Positions 8,568 through 17,800 of a DNA stretch of 32,255 nucleotides are shown here, in pieces. Origin of the DNA: Bacteroidota bacterium. GTDB taxonomy: Bacteria > Bacteroidota > Bacteroidia > Bacteroidales > JAAUTT01. The stretch's first letter is position 1, and every line of letters starts with the position of its first letter. The stretch spans positions 1-32,255 of the forward strand of contig JAIFLU010000175.1 in assembly GCA_020048915.1 (NCBI GenBank). The letters are read 5' to 3'. The notes under the pieces are model-generated. The model made no database searches. It was not told the origin of the DNA and worked only from the letters and a program-made list of their open reading frames with translations. A program made the position numbers and the translations under genes.

Positions 8568-11500
8568 TTATTCTATGATTATTTTTTTCACAACTATATC
8601 ATTTCTAAATCTAAACTTTAAGATATATAGACCTTTACTTAGAGTAGATACATTTATTTGCATTTCAAAACTCCCGTTTATTATTCCCTCATCTATTATT
8701 ACAGCTTTTCCAAGATGGTCGTATATTGTAATTTCTATTTTACCATTTAAGAGTATATTCTCGTTTTTTAAAATTATGAAGTTATTAGATGGATTTGGGT
8801 ATATAATTATTTGATTTTCATCACTCCTACTATTTACTAATGAATTAATGCAATTTTCAATGCCAGGTTGTTTGATCAAGACATTTATATACATCGGCTT
8901 TTTATTTGCCCCAAATTGATTAACAATAATCGTTTTACTATCTGCACCAATTGCATTTATCGATAATTTGGCAGTTCTTCTACTTGTATCATTGTTTTGA
9001 AATACAGCCATATTAATAAGAGCATTGCCAAATCCAGAAGATTGACTAAAATCTAACCAGTTTTGATCCGAGGTTAAGGTCCAATCTGTATTTGAAGTTA
9101 ATGTGATGGAAAAATTATTAACTCCTTCTTTTAAATCTATTTTTGTTTCAGGAACATTCAAAATAACTTTCGCACCTTTCTGAATTACCGTAATTAATTT
9201 TGCACTAATCCCTAGCCCATAAATTGTTATTTTTGCAATTCGGGCCACAACCATGGGATTTAATGTTGCTGTAAAACTTACTTTGCCATTGCCTGAACCA
9301 GAACAGCCACTTGCTGTAACCCAGTATTGATCACATGTAACAGTCCAACGTGTATTTGAAATTATATCGAATGTTCCAGTGCATAAATCAGATTCTATAT
9401 TAATTGAGTCAGTTGAAATTGATAATAAGGGATCAGCTCCATTCTGTGTAACATTAATGGTATTTGTATAGACACCTGTTCCAGAAATTGTTACTGTTGC
9501 AGTTCTAGATACTGTAGTAGGGTTTTCTAAAGCGGTTAAAGTTAAAGTTGCATTACCTTTACCTGATACGTTATCTAAGATTAACCAACTCTGGCTACTT
9601 TTAGCTTGCCAACTAATATTTGAAGTTATATTGAATGTATTTTGACTGTTGGCTGCGCCACTAATTGTTAAAACCCACTTAGAAACATACAATGATGGGG
9701 CAGAACTATCTTGGGATATAATTATTTTACTTGCAGATATTCCGTTACCCGAAATAGTCACAATGGCTGTTCTCTTTTCAATACTTGGGTTTGTCAATAT
9801 ATTTAAAATTACAGTAGAATTTCCTGATCCGGATGTATTACTTATTGTGATCCAGTTTTGGCTACTTTCAACTAACCAATTTATATTTGAAGATATATTA
9901 AATGATTTTGTACTATTCCATGCAGGAACTGAAATATTATTAGTTGAAACAGTAAGTGCAGGTGTCGCTCCATCCTGTGTGACGATTATTGTTTTTGAAG
10001 TTATACCATTACCGGAAATAGTTAAAATAGCAACTCTTGAATTACCTGAAGGATTTGCAGAGGCAGTCAAAGTTATATTTTTACTACCAGTTCCTGAGTA
10101 ACTAGAAGCAGTTAACCATGATTGATTTCTAGATAAAGTCCAGTTTGTATTTGATGTGATTTCAAATTTTTCAGAGCTATTAGCAGTTGCAGCTATTTTC
10201 AATGAGTCTGCTGAAACAGTTAATTCTGTGGTATTACCCGACTGTGAGACTGTAATTGATTTTGAATTAAGACCAATTCCAGAAATGGTTAAAGTTGCAA
10301 CCCTTGAGGAAGTGTTTAGATTGGCTAATGCTGTCAGAGTTATTGTTTTATTTCCTGATCCTGAATTTGGATTTACTGTTAACCAATCTTGATCACTTGT
10401 AATTGTCCAACTGATATTTGAGGTAATATCAAATGCTTTTGTGCTGTTGGCAAGTGATGAAACTGTTAATGAGTTGGTTGAAATAGTCAATACCGGAGTT
10501 GCCCCTTCCTGCGTAACTGTAATTGTTTTTGAAGTTACTCCAGATCCTGAAATGGTTACCGTGGCAGTTCTCGATGAGGTGGTTGGATTAGCCAACGCTG
10601 TAAGGGTTATTGTTTTATTTCCTGAACCAGAGTATGAGCTTACTGTTAACCAATTTTGATCATTTATAATTGTCCAATTGATATTTGATATAATATCAAA
10701 TGCATCCGAGTTGTTAGCGGTTGCAGAAATTGTTACAGAATTAGTAGAAATAGTCAATTCGGGTAATGCTGCATTTTGAGATATTGTGATGGTATCAATT
10801 TTGGATTCATTCCCAGAGACCTTTAATTTTGCTACCCTTAATGTTGTTGATGTATTTGCTATGGCAGTTAATGTAATTGTTGAATTTCCAACACCAGAGG
10901 ATTTATCGACTATTAACCAATTTGGTATATTTGTAATCTCCCAATTAACATCTGACAATAAATCTATTGTTTTGCTAATATTACTGTTATATGAAAATTC
11001 AACTTTATCATTTGATAAGTTTAAATAATGAGCAAATAAATGCCAATCGGAAAGATGAACATAATTATCCCCAGTTGTTCGTTTAAGAGTTAACCGAATT
11101 ACACCGCAACTATATGTAGAAAAAGAAGTTGAATCAAGTTTGCCTGATATAAGATTGCGGTTATTAATTAGTTTTTTATAACTACCGTTTTTATTATTTA
11201 TATCATTTGTATTTTGCGCACCCTCAATGGTCCAGAGTCCATCACCTTCAACTGTTAAAATTTTACATGCAAAAAGGTTAACCGGTTTTTTAAAATTCAA
11301 TGTAATAACCAGTGGATTGATGTTTTGTGTACGCGCAAGTGTACTTGTATTATAATCAAATACATCAGTTATACTTCCAATATCAAACAATGGATGATCA
11401 TCTTGAACATATTGATTATAAGTCATATAATTAATATTCAAATCTGACAATGAACGTTCATTTGATTTATATAGACCAACATTAGAGAATATGCATGAGT

Positions 11501-12656
11501 CCCAATTAGCGGTAAATTCCCACCAATTGGTCATCACAGAATTCTTATAAGTAATTGTATTTTTATAACCTGGCATGTTTTGCATCCAATACAAATACCA
11601 GTTAGTTTCTATTCTCTGGCTGAAATCAGTTACTCCTGGCCAATTATATAATATTTTACCCCAAGTATCAACATTTACTTTTTTCTTATTTCCACCATCA
11701 GGTTTCCATCCCTCAATATCGCTATCAACCAATGTATTATTCATATAATCATAATCTACCAGAGTATTTGGTGGATGATGTGTATCTCCGCAACGGCCAA
11801 TTGGTGCTTCAAAATTAGGGCCGCGTCCGACAAATTTTTGCCAGAATAATTCAGTACTACCTTCCTGTTTTTGATTTATATACGATAAAATACTTTCAAG
11901 TTGATGTCCATGGTCGTGTATTGCTTCCGCCTGACTCCTTCTAAAATTATAAGAATAAACCACATAAGTATGGCCTAAAATTGGTAGATCGTCAATTATT
12001 CTAGCACTATTTGATATGTCACCTGTAGTAGGACTTGACATATTTGATTCGACAAATGAGACATGTTTTGGTATAGTTTTGGCAATTGAATCGTTATAAC
12101 ATGGATAACTTGGATTCGCTGGCTCACCATACCATAACCAAACTTCTTTGACATTTTGAGCAGTTACTATTTCAGATAATTGAAAGCGTTCAAAAATTGC
12201 ATTATAATCTGGAGCATAAACCGGAGTTCCATTGTCGTCACCTATTTTGTAATTACTAACAGGAACTTGCTCGTATACCGTAATATATTTAATAATCGAA
12301 TAGCCCAGATAAGGCTGAACGGTTTTATCCTTATACCCTCTATATCGTGAACCTTCTTCAAGACTAAATTTTATTCGATTGTTATTTGTATTGATATTAG
12401 CCTTTAATTTATTTAAAGTTATTTCTCCAACGCTCCAGTAATCAGAAGCCTGAGTTACGTCTAAATCAATGCCATTTTTAGTTGGCAAAAAACAGATTAT
12501 TACAACAGGTATTCTCACGACATAATTATCTGCCGGAGTTGATAAATAAGGACTTATATTCTCTTCAACTATATCTCCAGGTTTAATTTGAGCAAAAAGT
12601 TGAATAGGAAGAATAAGAAATAGCGTAATAATGAACGGCAAAATAAATTTATTCAT
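8568..12656 (-). CDS. Giant T9SS-secreted protein: metalloprotease-like head plus eight BACON domains
   Basis: 1362 residues with a signal peptide (ends LFAQ, ~22). The N-terminal ~400 residues contain EAIHDHGHQLE (~245-255) and RCGDTHHPPN (~288-297), a His-rich arrangement suggesting a metal site; I do not recognise a named family. Residues ~400-540 look like a discoidin/jelly-roll module. Residues ~543-1255 are eight tandem BACON-like repeats of ~86-89 residues, each with a pattern like FDITSNxxWTxxxxQxWLT, SGSGN, RxAxxTISG and ITVTQ. The end (~1275-1362) is a type A T9SS sorting domain (IYPNPSNNF ... SKGLYILKF). It should be exported and anchored or released at the cell surface. BACON domains are thought to bind glycans or glycoproteins. 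It probably shares a transcript with the NlpC-like gene. Confidence 0.85.
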   Translation of the reverse strand: MNKFILPFIITLFLILPIQLFAQIKPGDIVEENISPYLSTPADNYVVRIPVVIICFLPTKNGIDLDVTQASDYWSVGEITLNKLKANINTNNNRIKFSLEEGSRYRGYKDKTVQPYLGYSIIKYITVYEQVPVSNYKIGDDNGTPVYAPDYNAIFERFQLSEIVTAQNVKEVWLWYGEPANPSYPCYNDSIAKTIPKHVSFVESNMSSPTTGDISNSARIIDDLPILGHTYVVYSYNFRRSQAEAIHDHGHQLESILSYINQKQEGSTELFWQKFVGRGPNFEAPIGRCGDTHHPPNTLVDYDYMNNTLVDSDIEGWKPDGGNKKKVNVDTWGKILYNWPGVTDFSQRIETNWYLYWMQNMPGYKNTITYKNSVMTNWWEFTANWDSCIFSNVGLYKSNERSLSDLNINYMTYNQYVQDDHPLFDIGSITDVFDYNTSTLARTQNINPLVITLNFKKPVNLFACKILTVEGDGLWTIEGAQNTNDINNKNGSYKKLINNRNLISGKLDSTSFSTYSCGVIRLTLKRTTGDNYVHLSDWHLFAHYLNLSNDKVEFSYNSNISKTIDLLSDVNWEITNIPNWLIVDKSSGVGNSTITLTAIANTSTTLRVAKLKVSGNESKIDTITISQNAALPELTISTNSVTISATANNSDAFDIISNINWTIINDQNWLTVSSYSGSGNKTITLTALANPTTSSRTATVTISGSGVTSKTITVTQEGATPVLTISTNSLTVSSLANSTKAFDITSNISWTITSDQDWLTVNPNSGSGNKTITLTALANLNTSSRVATLTISGIGLNSKSITVSQSGNTTELTVSADSLKIAATANSSEKFEITSNTNWTLSRNQSWLTASSYSGTGSKNITLTASANPSGNSRVAILTISGNGITSKTIIVTQDGATPALTVSTNNISVPAWNSTKSFNISSNINWLVESSQNWITISNTSGSGNSTVILNILTNPSIEKRTAIVTISGNGISASKIIISQDSSAPSLYVSKWVLTISGAANSQNTFNITSNISWQAKSSQSWLILDNVSGKGNATLTLTALENPTTVSRTATVTISGTGVYTNTINVTQNGADPLLSISTDSINIESDLCTGTFDIISNTRWTVTCDQYWVTASGCSGSGNGKVSFTATLNPMVVARIAKITIYGLGISAKLITVIQKGAKVILNVPETKIDLKEGVNNFSITLTSNTDWTLTSDQNWLDFSQSSGFGNALINMAVFQNNDTSRRTAKLSINAIGADSKTIIVNQFGANKKPMYINVLIKQPGIENCINSLVNSRSDENQIIIYPNPSNNFIILKNENILLNGKIEITIYDHLGKAVIIDEGIINGSFEMQINVSTLSKGLYILKFRFRNDIVVKKIIIE

Positions 12657-12864
12657 TGCTTTGAAAATTTATTAAACACGTTTAGTTCTTCTGGACGATT
12701 ACTAAATTTAATGGAGATGTAATCACATTGAATCCTTCTTTTATAAATTTACATAATCACAAAACTGCATACAAAACTACAAAGCCCGTAACACTTTGTA
12801 AATACCTATTAATAAGTACAAAAATGAATTTGATTTGAGAATATGATTAGTTCGGAAAGTGAAA

Positions 12865-13620
12865 TTATATCACCCCATGTTCCCTTGCATATACCATCAT
12901 TTCGGCAACATTGTTCAGGTTGGATTTATGAAGTATGTTTTGACGGTGTTTATCTACAGTGAGTTTACTGATATTTAATTGACCAGCAATTTCTTTGCTG
13001 CATAAACCTTTGGCTAAAAGTCCAATAATTTTTGTCTCTGTAGGAGTGAAAGGCAGTTTTTGATAATTTAAGAGCTCCTCATCGGGAAAGGTTATTATGT
13101 TAGGATCAGTTCCCTTAACCGAAAAATTGATAACATTACTTTTCTTTAGGTGAGAAATATCAGTATAAATGGCAAGGGTAAGGGTCATATTTCCTAGATG
13201 ATCTTTTTTATACATGCAGGTTTGTCGTAACACGCGTATATATTGTCCATCAGCCTTTTTTAGACGATAATCCATAGAGAATACATATTCAAAAGGGTTA
13301 GTTTCCGAATGTTGAATAGCAAAATCAATGGTTTTTTGAGAGGCTTTAATAATCAAGTCAACATCATCAGGATGTATTGAATTATATAGCATTGGGAAAG
13401 TAATTTGATTTTTTGGGTACCCCAACACATCTTCAACACTATCACTTATAAATACAATTTTAGGATCGGACAGATCGCTAATATAAAAGAACTGTTTGCC
13501 AACGGATAGAATTTGTTTTAGCTCTTCCTTATCGAATAGGTTCTCTTTATATTGGGGTAGAAAAGGATCGTATTCGATTTTGCTGAGGAAGTTAAACAAC
13601 CTGTCAAATGAATCTGGCAT
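12865..13620 (-). CDS. PAS-domain LuxR-family transcriptional regulator
   Basis: About 251 residues from the ATG at 13620; a TTG two codons upstream (13626) is possible but less likely. Residues ~40-160 are a PAS_3-type sensor (FISDSVEDVLGYPKNQI, FEYVFSMDYRLKKADGQYIRVLRQ). Residues ~185-250 are a GerE/LuxR helix-turn-helix (FTPTETKIIGLLAKGLCSKE, then LTVDKHRQNIL). It would bind DNA as a dimer and respond to an unknown signal. It lies ~210 bp upstream of the BACON gene on the same strand, so regulating that locus is a reasonable guess. A perfect inverted repeat 22 bp before the start suggests autoregulation. Confidence 0.9.
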   Translation of the reverse strand: MPDSFDRLFNFLSKIEYDPFLPQYKENLFDKEELKQILSVGKQFFYISDLSDPKIVFISDSVEDVLGYPKNQITFPMLYNSIHPDDVDLIIKASQKTIDFAIQHSETNPFEYVFSMDYRLKKADGQYIRVLRQTCMYKKDHLGNMTLTLAIYTDISHLKKSNVINFSVKGTDPNIITFPDEELLNYQKLPFTPTETKIIGLLAKGLCSKEIAGQLNISKLTVDKHRQNILHKSNLNNVAEMMVYAREHGVI

Positions 13621-13641
13621 TTTCAAAGGATTTCATTATAA

Positions 13642-13663
13642 ATATACTTATAAATAAGTATAT
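13642..13663. promoter_or_regulatory. Perfect 9-bp inverted repeat, candidate operator of the PAS-LuxR gene
   Basis: ATATACTTA (13642-13650), a TAAA spacer, then TAAGTATAT (13655-13663). The 22-bp dyad has the size expected for a LuxR-family dimer site and lies 22 bp upstream of the regulator's ATG. Autoregulation is an inference from position. Confidence 0.5.
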
Positions 13664-14020
13664 AGTCAATAATTTCTTTCTTCAGAATACCTCAAATGAA
13701 TTCCCCCAAGAACTTATTTGCTCATATATTTCAAGTTGCCAAAGTTTAATATTTGTATTTACCGCTACTAATAAGACACTACATTCCTTTTCTATTTTAA
13801 ACTCTTTGGGAGTTGGGAAATAGTTCCCTTTAAACAGTATAGTCCGAAATACTAAACAAACCGAGTTCGCATTTTTAATTCTATTCAAACAAACAATATT
13901 TTTGTTATTGTATCTTTTTGGAAATTTATAATTGAATTTCAGTTAATTATCAAGTATTTAATAACCTTATTTTTTATGAAAATATAATCAAAATGCATTC
14001 TTAACGTTTTTTAGTATATT
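13664..14020. other. AT-rich intergenic stretch, no firm gene
   Basis: No gene with recognisable homology. A minus-strand open stretch of 68 codons (13682-13888, from a TTG) has a plausible amino-acid mix but no motif and could be chance or the end of a decayed gene. The surrounding sequence holds the ATPase remnant, so this looks like degraded accessory DNA. Confidence 0.4.
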
Positions 14021-14396
14021 TTAAACAATGTCTTTATTTTTTACAGAATCAAAAAATTGTTGACCAACAATAGTTATAATATCATCAAAATTCTCATTTA
14101 CAGATGTTTCTATAGAGTCTGCATAGATCGTGGTTAGTAAAAAATTTATCTCTATATTTTTCAGGTATAACTAAATTTATCTGGACTTCTTCATAATAGT
14201 TATTTACATAATAGTAAAATCTATTGTTATCAGTTTGGTAAATTTCTATCAATTTTGCATGGGAAAATCTAATAGCTTCCAGTAAAATAGACTTTCCTGT
14301 TCCATTTTTCCCAATTATCACAGTAAGATTAGATATGTTTTCTCCAAAAATTTTTTTCGGAATCTTATCTATAATTAGGGGAAATGGATAATTCAT
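14021..14396 (-). pseudogene. Truncated, frameshifted ATPase (Walker A) remnant
   Basis: The ATG at 14396 opens an ATP-binding protein of the RecF/OLD/SMC-like AAA type: residues ~25-43 are NLTVIIGKNGTGKSILLEAI, with Walker A GKNGTGKS. The first frame ends after 100 residues, but a +1-type frame continues the protein convincingly as TTIYADSIETSVNENF and then IVGQQFFDSVKN to a TAA at 14021. The shift falls at the six-A run 14139-14144. Even repaired it is only ~125 residues and lacks Walker B and signature motifs, so most of the ATPase is gone. It lies downstream of the defence operon and may be the remains of another defence gene. Confidence 0.7.
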
Positions 14397-14517
14397 AATT
14401 ATTCCCTTCTTTTAAAATATTGAAAATGAATTCACTCCCCAATTTAAAACCTTTATGGGTTAGGCTTTTATAGTGGTCTATATAAATAAAAACAAGTCTC
14501 ATAATAATTGAGAATTA

Positions 14518-14862
14518 CTATTTTTCAAATGATAAATATATTGAGGTTGGCTCGAAATATTGTTTTTCTAAATTGTAAACACCATTAAAACTTCCTTTAC
14601 CATTTGAGATTCGAGAGTCGTTATTATTTACTCCAAATTTTATTCTGCAATGAAAATCTGCAAATATTGTCCTGTCCATTTCACCATCACTGTAGTAAAT
14701 AGATTCATTTCCAATTTGATTAAATGATTGATAAATGGGAGTTTTAATCCAATTAAAAGCAATTTCTTCTAATCCAATTATTTCATCACCTCGATAACTT
14801 AGTTGTTTGCTATGAATATGGTTTATCATAGTTTCCTTAATTAGGTTACTTAAATTTTCCAT
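14518..14862 (-). CDS. Small unknown protein at the end of the defence operon
   Basis: A 114-residue protein with a proper ATG, starting 32 bp after the methyltransferase stop on the same strand. It is soluble, mixed alpha/beta in look (N-terminal helix ENLSNLIKETMINHIH, then several strand-like stretches), with no Cys pair, signal peptide or known motif that I recognise. Its position suggests cotranscription with the array. It may be cargo or a small accessory factor; no function can be assigned. Confidence 0.55.
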   Translation of the reverse strand: MENLSNLIKETMINHIHSKQLSYRGDEIIGLEEIAFNWIKTPIYQSFNQIGNESIYYSDGEMDRTIFADFHCRIKFGVNNNDSRISNGKGSFNGVYNLEKQYFEPTSIYLSFEK

Positions 14863-14894
14863 GTAATTATATTAATTATTTTAGGTTTCTATTT

Positions 14895-17800
14895 TCAAAA
14901 CAACTTCCCTTGCCCATATCCCTCCTCCGGCTCCTGCACCTCCGAGCTCTTTGTAGGGGTTTTATAAGCCTTCCCCTTCTTCTCCCACAACCCCGCCTTA
15001 ACCTCCTTCTCATGTATCTGGTGGTTTAATTCCAGCAGGCGTTTGAGTATCTCTTTGCGGGCATCGGGGTGGATGGTATAACGTACCCGGTCATTTTCAG
15101 GGAGGTAATCGACTTCGTAATAATCGTGACGTAACCTCACCCCCGCCTCTCCTGAAGGAGAGGAGCCCCAGCCGTAAGCCTCCAACACCGCATTATCCAT
15201 CTCCACATGCAACTGGCGGAGTTTAAATATACCCTCTACTGCCTCGTTAAAGCTACTTGTGCCGGGTGTTTTGGCCAGGTGTTTGCGCAAATGCAGGGCA
15301 TCTTTGCCAAAGCGTTTTTCAAAGGTTTTATCATCCAGGTTTTCATCTTCAGGGGTAAGTGGTGCCAGGTTTTTGCTGTGAAATAAATTGTAGGTTTTGG
15401 TGAGACCTAACTGCAAGGCAAGCATTAAGTTCTTGCGGTGTTCATGGTAGGCTACGCCTATCTGTTCGAGTATTTGTTCCATTTCTGGAGTGAGGTGCTG
15501 TGGAAGGGCGAAGGTATCTATACAACTAACGTTTGTATAGCGGATATCTCCTTTCATTGTTGAAGAATACTTCCAAGCCCATTCGTTATGTATGGAAGAT
15601 TGCAGTAAAACAAATTCCTTAAACTCAATTCTTGTAACTACATTTGTGGCAACATCATAAATATTGTCGCTATTAATAAATGAATGGCTGACATATTTAG
15701 AAACTCGACAAGACGATAAAACGATTCCCAATGATTTAATTTTTTCATATAAATCAATGCGTAACCTTTCATATAACCACCACTTCTCTGAGGCATTGTT
15801 ACTATAGGTAATTTTTTCTCTTTCTGGTTTTACTAAACGTTCTACAATTTCAAAACAAAGAGGGTATTGTCTGGCTTTTTCTTCTGTCCAATCAAAAAAA
15901 TTAATTACCCAACGGCTTGGGTTTTGGTCTGGATTGTTATTTAGATCGTCTCCATTAATGTAGGGAAATAATACATCTTTGTTACGTGGGTCTTTGTCAA
16001 TAAGATCTTTGGCTTCTTTGACTTCTAATACAAATCCTTTGCCTAATACTATGCTACCCTGGAAGCTTTTCCCTTCGTTTTGCCTTAATGGATGAGGATT
16101 GCCAAGGGTTTGTGCATCATCTAAATAAGGCGTAATGATTTTCACTTCTTTCCCAGCCAATATTAATTTGCCTTTCCATTGCTGTTTTGTTATTGTAACC
16201 AAAGCTACTTCTACCGCCGCAATACCAGGCCATTTCATGCTTTTAACAGCATGATTAATTATACCTCCTCCTGCAACAATTACATCTAAACCATCCTCTC
16301 GAGCACGACCTTGGGCGATGGTGTTAGTTGATATTAGTGATTGAAATCCGTTTTGTCGAATAAGTGAGAAATCGCGTCTAAAAAAATAGGTAACAAAATC
16401 AACGGCTCCAATGGGTGCATATTGGAACTTAATATATTCCAAATAATTTTCACCAAGCGAACCTGAAAGCTTTTGACCCCCTAAAAACGGTGGATTCCCC
16501 AAAATACAATCAAATCCACCGTCACTAAACACTTCCGGGTATTCCAAAAACCAATGAAAGAAACGCTTTTCGGTTGCAAATACAGATGCTTTGGCCACTT
16601 TTCTGTCCTGCCAACCCTGGTAACCGCTTAGGATCAGGCGGAATTCGGCATCGGTCATTAGGGCATCTTTGTTCTCCAGGGTTTTCGGGATAAAAAACTG
16701 CGCTACCTGGGTGTTGGCCATTGCCTTTAAAAAGTTGTAGCCTTTACCATCCATAAATTTGCGATACGCTTTGGCTTTACGCTCAATTTCTTCGGGAGTG
16801 GTTTCGGGCAGGGCATTAAAGGTGCGGTATTCGGCCATGGCTTCGTTTACCGAGTTTGTTGTTGTTTTTTCAAACTCGGCTTTTAACTGGAGCTCTTTGG
16901 CCAGTCTGGCTTTTCGTTCCTTTATGTTTTGGTCGCGAATGGTTTTGGCAATGTCCTTATCATCGCCTGGTAACGTCTTAAATGCTTCATCGGCAATACC
17001 TTTTTCGAGTTCTTCGCGGTGGGCAAGCCCCACAATGGCATCGCCGCATTTGATATGGTGATCGAGAAAACTTAATGGCTCACCCGGATTATGGGCTTCG
17101 AGCCAAAGGGCTACTTTGCAGAGTTCCACAGCCAAAGGGTTTTTATCTACGCCATAAATGCAATGGCGGATTACCTCACGCATTGCCTTGCGGATGGATT
17201 TGGGATTGGGCTGTTCCTCTCCGGTTTGTACACGGGCAACTTCCAGGGCAATTCTCCGGGCAGCACTTAATAAAATATGGCCGCTTCCGCAGGCAACATC
17301 GCACACTTTGAGGGAGAGCAATGAATCGATGGTGGGCTGAGTAGATGTGGATAGTGAAAAGTGGGCACTAAAGTGGTCAGTGGTTAGTGGTTGGTGGGCC
17401 GAGGAGTGGTCAGTGGTCAGTGGATAGTTGGCAGAGTTTTTACTATCCACTATTCCCTGCCCACTTCTCCCTGTTCCCTGTCCACTTATTTTCCTTGTTT
17501 CCTCTTTAATGAGTTGATTAATCCGTTCAGCAATTTCCCGATCTCCGCGGATTGATTCAACACATTTTCGGATTGCTGCATTGTCATTAATTCCAAGTCC
17601 TTGCAAAGTATCGTTAAAGTCTCCAGTTCCGCTAAAGAACCTTTGGCTATCCCCAGAAACTGAAGAAACTCTCCCGTGCTGTTCCTCGCCTGTCCCTCCG
17701 CTATATTGCATGGAATGCTTACCGAGGCTCTTCTTATTTGCGAAGTCAATCCATATATCTCTTCTTTCGGAAAGGATTTTGTAAAAGAATAAATCGTTTT

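Noticed and set aside
9649..11028. Several open frames on the plus strand opposite the BACON repeats
   Set aside because: They are antisense shadows with the same period as the BACON repeats, with no start signals or known domains.
8568..11030. CRISPR-like array from the repeated ~265-bp units
   Set aside because: The repeats are protein-level BACON domains with diverged DNA, not short identical repeats with spacers.
16759..17340. Plus-strand open frames opposite the methyltransferase
   Set aside because: They lie on the opposite strand of clear methylase motifs and have no recognisable protein features.
17581..17784. Plus-strand open frame opposite the four-helix-bundle gene
   Set aside because: The minus strand already carries two meaningful frames here; the plus-strand product shows no motif.
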